DNA from: Chlorokybus atmophyticus
Taxonomy: Eukaryota; Streptophyta; Chlorokybophyceae; Chlorokybales; Chlorokybaceae
Direction of reading: 5' to 3'
NCBI GenBank assembly: GCA_009103225.1
Contig: RHPI01003728.1
Span: forward strand, 248,602-272,625
Length of the DNA stretch: 24,024 bases
In this document: positions 11,088-20,231 of the stretch, piece after piece
Position numbering within the stretch: position 1 is the first letter of the stretch
Layout: each line of letters opens with the position of its first letter
Program-made: the position numbers and the translations under genes
The notes under the pieces: model-generated
The model's database searches: none
Told to the model about the DNA's origin: nothing
The model's input: the letters and a program-made list of their open reading frames with translations, nothing else

Positions 11088-11834
11088 CTACACGTGCAGC
11101 AATAACAACTACAAGTACGCCAGCTTGGCTTAAAGCCCAATCAAGCCTGCGGGGGAGCGTTGCTACTGTGACAAAAAAGAATGGCCAGAATTTGCACCAC
11201 ATCATTCCACGGAGATACAAAGGCAAGCACGAATTACACCCCCCCTCCCCCCTCCTATTTCTTTGTTAATGATTACATATAAAACAAACTGATACATAAG
11301 CGCCAAACACCAAGGCAATGGCGAGCAACTTGCGCTTGAGACATTGATTAACAAAATTCGCAAGTGTTTTTACAGACGCTTGTTGATCGTAACGTCATGG
11401 GAGGGTCGGCAATTCTTGCTACGAGCCACTTGTTAGAAGTTGTACACGCGCAAGATGATTACTATGATGGCGAATCGGTTGATATGGCCGTCTCGCGACA
11501 ATTATGCAAAAAGGGAACAGTTCCCTAAATGACGTACAGCTGACGATAGCAGCACGGGCTCATCAACATCAATCATGTCCCAGCACCTTCGTGAACACTT
11601 ATACTAAACGTTCAGTGGGGGCAAACGTCATAGCCGTCCAAATGGGCACACCAAGCCTGCAACTTGCTTAAAGCAGTTCCAAGTATTGCATGCAGTGCTT
11701 GAGGTTACTTGCTTAATTGAAGCATGCGCCTTGTATGCCATGATGGCATGTACTGTCTTGGCATAGTACATGCTTCGATCACTGTCAACATGAGCGTTCA
11801 AGGGATCTCGTAAAAAGGGGAAAGGGGGGGGGGG
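11088..11834. other. No gene recognised, left of the assembly gap
   Basis: AT-richer sequence without a convincing exon. It may hold 5' exons or introns of gene C. A C-rich run lies at about 11240-11254, and a G run at 11824-11834 leads straight into the gap. Confidence 0.4.
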
Positions 11835-12039
11835 NNNNNNNNNNNNNNNNNNNNNNNNNNNNNNNNNNNNNNNNNNNNNNNNNNNNNNNNNNNNNNNNNN
11901 NNNNNNNNNNNNNNNNNNNNNNNNNNNNNNNNNNNNNNNNNNNNNNNNNNNNNNNNNNNNNNNNNNNNNNNNNNNNNNNNNNNNNNNNNNNNNNNNNNNN
12001 NNNNNNNNNNNNNNNNNNNNNNNNNNNNNNNNNNNNNNN
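11835..12039. other. Assembly gap, 205 N
   Basis: A continuous run of N. The left edge is a run of eleven G and the right edge resumes in a purine-rich G run, so a homopolymer or G-rich repeat probably caused the break. The true size is unknown. Confidence 0.99.
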
Positions 12040-12081
12040 AGGGGGGAGGGAGTCACTCCCAACACTGGCGAGCAATTGTGC

Positions 12082-12096
12082 ACGGCGGGCCGCCGT
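12082..12096. repeat. Perfect 6-bp hairpin ACGGCG-GGC-CGCCGT
   Basis: A perfect inverted repeat with a three-base loop, the first of several foldback sequences in the next 500 bases. Confidence 0.7.
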
Positions 12097-12165
12097 TGAC
12101 GCTGTCCTCCTTGCAGAAGGACAAATTGAACATGAGCTCGGTGACATACTACAGTTGAGGAGACC

Positions 12166-12226
12166 CACCATGTGCACACGGTAGGCGCACATGGTGCGCC
12201 CACGGTGCACGGCGTGGCCTACCGTG
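12166..12226. repeat. Overlapping, mutually exclusive inverted repeats
   Basis: Three perfect inverted repeats share the same bases. 12166-12175 pairs with 12187-12196 (10 bp); 12177-12186 pairs with 12217-12226 (10 bp); 12184-12190 pairs with 12194-12200 (7 bp, three-base loop). A further CACG/CGTG stem lies at 12201-12204 and 12213-12216. One fold is a three-way junction (outer stem 12177-12183 with 12220-12226, two inner hairpins); the 12166 stem would compete with it. Confidence 0.7.
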
Positions 12227-12360
12227 GCCTCTATGAGAACCACAAAGGAGTGATACCCGGACACTCGTTGACGTAGGGTAACGTACGAGCAGGCTGTCAC
12301 CACTCCCTACGTGCGGGGAGGATGGGACTGGGCATCTCATTACAGGGCAACTTGCCTTGG

Positions 12361-12430
12361 GCAAGGGTGGCGTCCTCTTTTCATTGAAAACGAGTTGGGG
12401 CACTTGTTGTCCCCGAAGCCGCTCCCGCAA
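12361..12430. repeat. Copy 1 of a 70-base imperfect direct repeat
   Basis: It aligns with 12524-12593 at roughly 70 percent identity. The best-conserved blocks are GGCGTCCTCT, ACGAG, GGCACTT.TTGTC and GCTCCCG. It contains a TTTTC-ATT-GAAAA hairpin and a GGGG/CCCC stem. Confidence 0.65.
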
Positions 12431-12523
12431 GAGAAGCACCAACCGCTGCCAGGCGGCAGGAGTAGCAGCTCAATGGCGGCCATTGAGCCGCTGTTTCGCG
12501 ACGGGATGATGATTGACTATCGA

Positions 12524-12593
12524 GCGAGGGCGGCGTCCTCTGTTAAACAGAGACGAGCAGAGGCACTTATTGTCTCGCAAAGCTGCTCCCGTT
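12524..12593. repeat. Copy 2 of a 70-base imperfect direct repeat
   Basis: It starts 163 bases after copy 1. At the place where copy 1 has a TTTTC/GAAAA hairpin, this copy has a CTCTGT/ACAGAG hairpin of different sequence, so base pairing is kept while the stem bases differ. Confidence 0.65.
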
Positions 12594-12599
12594 AATTGA

Positions 12600-13691
12600 A
12601 AATGATTGTGGTGAGGATGAAAAACTTTCGCACCACCTTCTCGCATTTAGCCGATCCTCGTTGAAAAGGCTCGCATTAGCCATATGTAAACACATTGCCC
12701 AACACATGATGTGGCCATGGTGTGCACATCACACTATATGGCATGTTTTCCTTCTATTACAAAATCTACAAGCATGCCGTTAACAATAAAGGTAAGTTGC
12801 ATAGCATTATCAAGCTTGGATACAACACTAGTCCTGGCCAGGGCGAAGTAATTATGCCCCGCTTGCCTTCTTAAAAAATGCAATCATGAGTCGATTGCTA
12901 TTCTCACGAGCAGCGGCCAATGATAACAGTGGTCGGTTAACTGAACGTACTGCTGTCACTGGCTTTTGGAGAGTCCAATTGCTGTACAATACGCAAGCAT
13001 GCCCTTTGACAAAAGCCTCAAGTTATCCTACTGGATCAAAGCAGCTATCAGCGACGGCGCTTAACTTGTTGAAGAAATCGGTGCCTCTGATTGCATAGTA
13101 TTTTATATGCCCATAGAAATGTGCATATCAAGTAGATTAGAAAGCTCAAGCACGCTGCATGAGATGCATACACGTATGGGGAAGAGGGGCAAGGTGGTGA
13201 AAATGGTTCGAGCCAGCGTTGCAGCACATGTCGTTATTCATGTGCATATCTCTTGCGCATTGTGTTAGGTCCAGGCTCACCCACACCAATTGCCATTATG
13301 CAACACTGCTGCGCACTTATCTTCACCAGCTGCAGTGCCTCTAAGCGCTTGCAGGTAGGGTTGATCGTGGCCGACCTCGCATAGTTAATGGCACCCAAGG
13401 GGGCCCTTGCGTTGCTCGCTGGTGAACTCGGACGAGCTGCTCAGCTTATCAACCTGTAACTTACAAAAACATGCCATGAAGGACTGCTCATATCCAGCAA
13501 AACAATGAGTGTAGTGCATGAGGTGCTTGAGTTAAACACCAAGACATGCATATAACTATTAAGCGTACATCCACATCATCACACACGTCATGTCATCAAG
13601 GTTGGATGCGGGCAGCCAAGATACTCGAGTGCGCTTGTAGACACAACAAAGGTCCGCAGGGCACACTCAACAGACTGCCACCTTGCCATAC
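12600..13691. other. No gene recognised; 3' flank of gene D at the right end
   Basis: No exon could be supported. Short open frames near 12886-13110 exist on the plus strand but have no joining splice sites or recognisable domain. A palindrome, CAAGGGGGCCCTTG, lies at 13396-13409. The last few hundred bases are presumably the 3' untranslated region of gene D. Confidence 0.45.
13461..13465 (-). terminator. Candidate TGTAA polyadenylation signal, gene D
   Basis: TGTAA on the minus strand, about 230 bases past the gene D stop codon. Confidence 0.35.
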
Positions 13692-16600
13692 TCAGCCATT
13701 GTTATCAAGATCATCATCCTCATCAACAATATTGGACTCTGCAAGTAGACTGCGCAGGTTTTTGAAGTCCTGTTGCTCGCGCTTAGCCTGCAATACAAAG
13801 GCATCATGATGGGCGACACGCGCCGATGCATCCGCTGTGTTGTTGTCATCATCACTGCCGTCGTCATCGCTGCCAGGTGATAGAGGCACCATGCCCTGAC
13901 AGACAATTGCACATGTTAGTAAGCAGAAGAGTTGGCACTGGGCTGTTTAGGCCTTGAGCTGTGACAAGAGACTCACGTCGTTATAGGATGCTCCAGCACC
14001 CCGTTCAAGGCGGTTGTGGGCTTTATTGGAAAGACCTGCAAGATGGCCAATCTGAAAGCCCTTGGCCACCTGCTTTTCTGCCTGTACGCATCATAGCTCA
14101 TGACAAACCTGACACAGACACATTGACACGACAGGGAAACAGGCAAATGCGCAACAACACAACTGCATCAACTTGACTGCACACATCAACTTACCGTTTC
14201 ATCTGCCCAGCGAACCCGTTTTTTTGCAGCACCTCCGTATACCTGACCCAGGCTCTTGAGAGCATTGATGTCCCCGGCCACGGCTGAGGCAGAGGCTGGC
14301 GCAGGGCTGGGCTTCTTACCAGAGCTCAAAGGTGGACGAACATCTGCAAGCTTGCTGCCAACTCCAGCTGACTGCAATGATGCTTCCGTTGTGCGCACAA
14401 CACCTCTTGCTCGTTTGGCTTGCGGTGCTTCTACTGCCTTGTCTGGACAGGCAAATGAACAAAAGCACACATCAAGTCACTATGCAATGGACGATAGAGG
14501 TGTCAGATATCCGCTTGACCCTCACAACAGCGACGCTCGTCTAGTTATCACCTCTTACTGCAAACCCGTCATCAACACGGCACTCATGTTCTTCTTGAGT
14601 ACCAGCCTCGTCAGCTTCCATTTCCACCTGCAGAACAGGCACAACCGGGAGGTTCAGGGAGGGTTGCGCCAAGTCACAAGCAAGCATGTCTTGGTTGCCA
14701 GTGACCAATACCTCGTTAATGGCCTCCCCACCAAGCTCATCACCTTTGAAGAGCGACTGCAAAAGCCATGCCACAAGCTTCAGCACGCATCTTCACATGT
14801 GTTAACACAACTCAGCAGGTAGCTTCACGACAGCTCAACCACCTACCGACACATCCAGCTGAAGAAAGTGGAAAGGACAAGGTTCCCAGCTCTTTGCCAT
14901 CTCAGAAACCTGCTCCTTGCTCCAGCCATGTATGTTGCGTTTGGCACAGACCTGCAAAGCAACCAACATGAGGGCCTTTCGGTATCGTGCAAGAGGCAGC
15001 AAAACGAGCCAGACATCAAGGGGCGCTCTACAGACCTGCGCCATGACATGCATCAAGTTACCTCTGGGTCCATGACCAAAGGCTGAAGGACATATACCTC
15101 ATACCCTGATCTCTGTTCTCGTTGGAGAAAAGACAACGCCATGGGTACATGGCAGGAAGCGTGTTACCACTAATGGATGACAGACTTCACATGCAATGCA
15201 ATTCAGCAAAACACACGCATCATAACATGCTGCAAGCGAGAAAACAGTATCATAGTGACATGGGCATGCGTATTGTGGCACTTCAACTTGATGTCATGGC
15301 ACTCCACAATGCAGGCAAGGCAGTATATCTCACTTGCACAATGCTCGGCAGCAATGTGCGTAACAGCAGGCGGATGAGTACAGTACGCAATTACCTTGGC
15401 AAGAGTCCAGTACTGAGCAACATCAGCGACAAGCAAATTGCAGCTATCCACTACGCCGACCAACATCAGGCAACCAATCAGTAAGTGGTCCCAAAAGCGC
15501 AGGCAGCCGAGAAGTCCTGTTGACTCTACTCCCCAGCCATGGGCGTCGACATCGCACGGGCAGCAAAACAGCCAGCAACAGAAGGATGCAACACAGACAC
15601 AGAAATGCACAAGCAACATACCGATGACAAGCGGAAATTGCGACTCTTCGACCGTCTTCTTGAAGGCCTTCACCATGCTAGCTTTGTACGCATCTGCCAT
15701 GTCCTCCTCGTAGACATACTCGGTGACCCGTTGCTTCACACGCTTCTTGCCTTCCACGACCTCTTTGTCCACCTCTGTCATAAAATAGTCATCCAGCGCG
15801 TGTATGCGAGGAGCTGCACCTCCGTTAAACACCTCCACATCACGCAAAGCCTTTGCCAGATGCGATTTGCCGCTGCCTGGGAGGCCTCGTAGGATGACTG
15901 CAATCCTGATCAACGCAACAATGATAGCATGAGATGTAGTACTATGTGTCGAGCCATGGCAAAGTGCACATCAATCATGCCCACCTGTCCGGCCGGTGAC
16001 TTCTCCCAGGTTTGCGACAGATAGTGGCAGCATTCACAACAACTGGCTCTCTAGCTGCAGCAATGCTTTGCGAGTAAGCAGTGCTTGTAGGTTGCACGAA
16101 GGAAGGTGGTGAATACTGTGGCTGCGACACTGGCTGGGCAGGCAGCTGAACTCGCAGATCGCTTCTGGTGGCATGCATGTTTCCATCCACGAATGGTGCA
16201 TGCGGTTGCCCGACACTGTTGTTCAACATTGCCGCTAGACCTAAAGAGGGACCTTGCTGCCAACCAGGTGCAACTTGACTCTGTGCATGTGCTGCGGGCT
16301 GTGGCAATAAAGGAGCTGAGCTGTTATTGTAAGCGGGGGCTTGAGGTCCAACCTGCTGACTGTGTACGCCGGGCATGCTCTCCGGCACTCCATGCAGGGG
16401 AGCAGTGTGCGTATATGTAGCAGGAGGCTGATGATGCGCTGATGGTGGCAAAGAAGCTGCGTTGTGGTGGTGATATGTGTATGGTTGATGCCATGAACTG
16501 GGCTGCTGCTGCTGGGGAGTTGGCCCCTGGTGCTGCACCCAACCAGTGCTTTGTGTGGGCGCTTGCTGCCAGCTGTCAGTGCCTGCCCAGGCAGGTTGCT

Positions 16601-17289
16601 GCTGTGCATAGACATAGTGTCCACTGGCAGCGTACGAGGTGCTTGCACCTGAATACTGCGAAGGCGCATGCGCTGGTAGCTGCAACTGAGGTGCGTACTG
16701 AGCTTCGGACCAATAGTCTGTGGGAGGAGGTGGAGGTGGCTGCCCTTCTGACCATGATGCTGATGGTGCGGGGGGTAATGGAGGCTGCATCAGGGAACCA
16801 ACACAACAATTAGGAAACGAGACAATCATTGTTGCAGCTGCATATTAAGATGATGTATGTTACAAGCGATGCAGATTGGGATTGGAGAAATTGAGACCGA
16901 TACCGAAACTACACCGAAACTGAAACCACACAACATTCTTACCACACAACATCGCTCACAAGTGCAGGGGAATATACGCAAATGAGCTGCATGGCGAAGA
17001 AAAGCCTAAATGGAGCAGCACGTAATCGCGCTGTGCTCTGGTGCTGATCAACAACCCGAAACGTACAATGCGACCGGACATGGCAAGCAGGAGAGACGTA
17101 TGCCATAGCAACAGCAAGGCTGTAGTACACGGGAAGGAGCATGCACGCCACGCAACTGACCAGAGGCGGGGGATGAGGCGACGTAGGTAGAGGCGGATGA
17201 TGAGAAGGCTGAGAAGAGTAGCTCCCACCCTCCCAACCAGCATACGCCTGCGGCGGAGGATGGGAGGGCGGCATCGGCGGCATAGACAT
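13692..17289 (-). CDS. YLPM1: Gene D: YLPM1/ZAP3-like nuclear P-loop protein, about 728 aa
   Basis: Exons in gene order: 17289-17161, 16784-15985, 15905-15622, 15450-15395, 15112-15062, 14951-14847, 14756-14552, 14442-14195, 14081-13977, 13895-13692; coding sum 2187 bases with matching phases. Residues 1-309 are Pro/Gln/Tyr-rich and disordered. The kinase-like P-loop domain begins near 311: Walker A GLPGSGKS at 317-324, then HALDDYFMTEVDKE, the VDSCNLLVADVAQYW strand-helix, GYEVYVLQP, VCAKRNIHGWS and a C-terminal KKRVRWADE at 617-625, all in the order seen in YLPM1 (ZAP3). In animals that protein is a nuclear RNA-associated putative nucleoside kinase that binds protein phosphatase 1 through an RVxF-type motif; RVRW here fits. 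The tail is acidic. Start: ATG 17289, followed by a second in-frame ATG at 17283. The donor before exon 8 (14552, G/GTGATA) was chosen by phase over a nearby GTAAGA. Confidence 0.88.
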
Positions 17290-17947
17290 GACCAATGTCC
17301 CCAGCCCTTTACATGGATCCACCACCCGCTCTCACAACATATCGCACATTAATCTAGCCATAGGCACCCCTCAACCCAAGCTTCGTCCGTGTCCGTCGCC
17401 GCCTCGTCGTCCACCGTCGCCACTACGACCACCCCCCACCGCCGCTGGCTTGACGTTTTGCTCTGCATGTTTAGGGTTTGCTACTACTACTTCTTTCGAG
17501 TCAAGACAGACCAAGATCAATCGAACCTGTCTTTGCTTAGAGGCTCCCAACCCCGATCGAGGCCAAACTGCGGAAGTCACGTGCGACCGCAGATGAGTCG
17601 CGCGCTGCAATTATAGCAGAAAACAGAACAGCCGGGCATCCCCAAACCGACAGCGACACACCAACAACGCCACCCAATTAAGCCCGGCTAGGCCGCGCCA
17701 GACCAGGCCGCACCAGATCAGACTAGGCCAGGGGCGGCGAAGTAGGAGCACACCAGGCCACACCCTGCTACGTAGGGTGTTCGTTCGCTGCTCGGATCCC
17801 ACCACTAGGCCAGTCTTAGACCCTTGTTGACGCCTCAGCAGAGATACAGATAGAACGAGCAACCGTCCACTCTCCTTCTCTGTGTACATACGTGTCTTCT
17901 GGTCCTCCTTGTCCTCCTCCTTGTCGCCTTGGGTGTCTCCTCCCGCC
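17290..17947. promoter_or_regulatory. Divergent promoter region between genes D and E
   Basis: A head-to-head gene pair with 658 bases between start codons. A perfect telo-box lies 181 bases upstream of the gene D ATG. Closer to gene E, about 17680-17765, there is a degenerate cluster of CCAG/GGCC-type short repeats. I see no clear TATA box for either gene. Confidence 0.55.
17470..17479 (-). promoter_or_regulatory. Telo-box (AAACCCTAAA)
   Basis: TTTAGGGTTT on the plus strand is an exact AAACCCTAAA on the minus strand. In land plants this element, resembling the TTTAGGG telomere repeat, sits in promoters of growth and translation genes and binds Myb-like and Polycomb-recruiting factors. Function here is inferred. 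Confidence 0.45.
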
Positions 17948-19770
17948 ATGTCTCTCGCGGAGATCGTCCTCCGTTCTTCTGTGGTGGTGAAGAAGTACGA
18001 GAAGTACGCGGCGCAGCGCGAGCGCGCGCGGCTGGGGCCCGACGCCGACGCGTTCGACGTGCTGTGGGACGCCATCGATGCGGAACTGGACATGCTCGAG
18101 GAGGTGAGGATGGCGACGTGGATGTGGATGTTGTTGGAGTCAGTGGAGGAGTGGGGGTGTCTCGGTCGGTGGGGTGGGGTTTGGCTGATGTACGCAACAC
18201 CACTTTGGATGGTTGGATGTTGTTGTGCGTCTGATTGACAGTGAATTGAGACAATTGAGAGATACAAGTCAAGAGTTGCGTGTAGGCGCACGAGGACATG
18301 AGCCAGCGCACACGCACGCACGCACGCGCACACAAAGACGCACACAGAGACGCACATACACGTGCGCACGCACACGCAGATGCTCAAGTTCAGCACTTCA
18401 GTTTAATTCCAAATTCACGGCCTGACTGCAAGATGTTGTCACAACGCAATGCAGCTGACCCGGGAGTGCGCACATACCACTTCAATTCACCTAACTTCAC
18501 ACATACTACATCTTAACAACAACAACAACAACAACGATGCTGTGCAGAAAGTGAACACTGCGTCGTCAGAGCACAACCGCGCGATGATCGCGACGCTGAA
18601 CGCGGAGATCCGGCGCGGGCGCGCCGCCGTGCGCGACGAGATGCCCAAACTCGAGAAGCTCGTCAAGAAGAAGGCCAAAACACCCGAAGTCATGGAGAGA
18701 CGCACAGCAAAGGCAAGGAGTCATAGTAGCATGTGACATGTCTATGCGCGCATGCGTGTTGGGTAGAATGGTTAACAGTATCGTGTGTCTAAAATCAGGT
18801 TAAGGAGTTGACAGCGAGGTTGGAGGCGATCCCCGACGGCGTGACGGTGGTTGTGCCCGAGAAGAAGAAGAAAAAGAAGAAGGGTGAAGCGGTGGAGCTG
18901 GGAGAGATCAAGATAGACAACAGCGACTATGGTACGCTATATGTGACCTTTTCACTCTTTGCGCTGCAGTGACCTAATAACACAATAGCAATCTAGTAGT
19001 TCAGCGATTCAGTGATCAGTGATCTAGTTATATAGTGGTTGAGTGGGTGCATGAGTGAATCGAAGTGCGTGTGCAGAGGACAAGTTGGCGTCAAATCCTG
19101 AGTACTACACTTCAACGGACGAGACGGATGCGTACAGGGCGCAGTTTCAGAAGCGCAAGGCCAAGCAGGATGAGTCGCTTGACGTCATCAGCGCAGGCCT
19201 CTCAACCCTCAAGAACATGGGCGAGGACATGAACGAGGTTTGTGCTCAACATTATATGTTGTTGGTGTGGTGGTGGTGTTGGTGGGTGGTGGTGACGTGT
19301 GTGCTGAGTGTGGGTCTCATCACTGTGTGTGCAGGAATTGGACAAACAAGAGATACTTATAGAGAACATGGAGAAGAAGATAGATACGGCGTCTACGGAG
19401 ATAAAGAGCCAGAACAACAAGATCAAAGGCCTCATCACCAACGTATGAAACTCAATCAAGCCATTGTGGCCAGCGCGTCACATGTGTGCACGCACACGCG
19501 TGCATTCCTGCCAGTGTGCAAGTATATGTCCTGAAGCTTATCAACTGTCTTCCAGGTGCGGAGTACGCGGAACTTCTGCATTGATGTCACGTTGATCATC
19601 CTTCTGCTGGCAATCGGCTTTTATATCTACAAGTAAGAAAGGGATCCGCCAGCTGAGCAACATGATGGTTGATCAATGAACATTGACTATGATGCACATC
19701 ACTATGACTGCCTCACTGACATGCTGTGTGTGCCCGACTGTGCAGCATAATCAAGTCGCGCAAAAATTGA
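17948..19770 (+). CDS. SYP71: Gene E: SYP71-like Qc-SNARE, 274 aa
   Basis: Exons 17948-18103, 18548-18712, 18799-18931, 19077-19237, 19335-19442, 19556-19632, 19746-19770; coding sum 825 bases, close to the roughly 266 residues of plant SYP71. Intron 2 has a GC donor (AAAG/GCAAGG at 18713). The order of conserved parts matches the family: N-terminal KYEKYAAQ and FDVLWDAIDAELDMLEE, then NRAMIATLNAEIRRGRA, MPKLEKLVKKK, LEAIPDG, a lysine-rich linker, and a SNARE motif starting QDESLDVISAGLSTLKNM with the zero-layer Gln at residue 210 (LDKQE). A single hydrophobic anchor (about 250-266) is followed by a short tail, SRKN. It should sit tail-anchored on ER or plasma-membrane compartments and supply the Qc helix for membrane fusion. 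If the last intron is retained, translation stops at once (YIYK), still with the anchor intact. Confidence 0.92.
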
Positions 19771-19851
19771 GGCAAGAGGAAGGGCCAGAGGTGGTTGATG
19801 TGAGTTTCACGCCGGTGGCAGGGCTAGGTTCTTTTACGAGTGTGCAGAGGC

Positions 19852-19856
19852 TGTAA
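19852..19856 (+). terminator. Candidate TGTAA polyadenylation signal, gene E
   Basis: TGTAA 82-86 bases after the gene E stop codon, a typical chlorophycean spacing for a short 3' untranslated region. Confidence 0.5.
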
Positions 19857-20159
19857 ATGACACATGTCTGTGATTCCAGAAAGAAACGTTTGCATTTTGC
19901 AGATTTCTGTGCTTGTTTTCACGCATGCCAGTCAGAGTCATTGTCACACATTTGCGAACAACAGGCACATACTTGCGAACAACAGTGCCATAGCCTTACA
20001 AAGTTCTGGAGTAGTAGTAGACAACAAGGCTGCTTAGGCAATGCAGCCATGAATAATGTTACACGCTAACTAGAGAACATACAACATATACACAACTACA
20101 CGGCTGAAAGAACAGGACAAACAGCCTATTAAGTAATGCTGTTACTGGCAATGAAAGGA

Positions 20160-20164
20160 TTACA
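20160..20164 (-). terminator. Candidate TGTAA polyadenylation signal, gene F
   Basis: TGTAA on the minus strand about 70 bases past the gene F stop codon. Confidence 0.5.
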
Positions 20165-20231
20165 AACGGCGAAGGAGTGAAAAAGGACGGATGTATCAAA
20201 CAAGGATGAAAGGGAGTTGGTAGTGATTGGT

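Larger units (their letters stand above)
19771..20231. other. Convergent 3' flanks of genes E and F
   Basis: Only 461 bases separate the two stop codons. There is no exon. One TGTAA per strand lies inside, 85 bases after gene E and about 70 bases after gene F, so the two transcripts should not overlap. Confidence 0.65.

Noticed and set aside
12166-12226. tRNA or tRNA-like gene in the three-way junction
   Set aside because: There is no acceptor/D/anticodon/T-arm geometry and no internal A and B boxes; stem lengths do not fit.
12311-12595. Plus-strand 94-codon frame over the duplicated 70-base element
   Set aside because: The two repeat copies are 163 bases apart and therefore read in different frames, so conservation is not of this protein.
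12886-13098. Possible small plus-strand gene of 70 codons
   Set aside because: No domain, no splice partners and unremarkable codon use. Another frame nearby gives a short peptide-like stretch broken by stops, possibly an old transposon trace but not supportable.
15203-15621. Continuation of the gene D P-loop exon into a 236-codon frame
   Set aside because: After ATCG/GTATG the sequence becomes Cys/Leu-rich and loses similarity. Splicing to 15450 restores the family motif.
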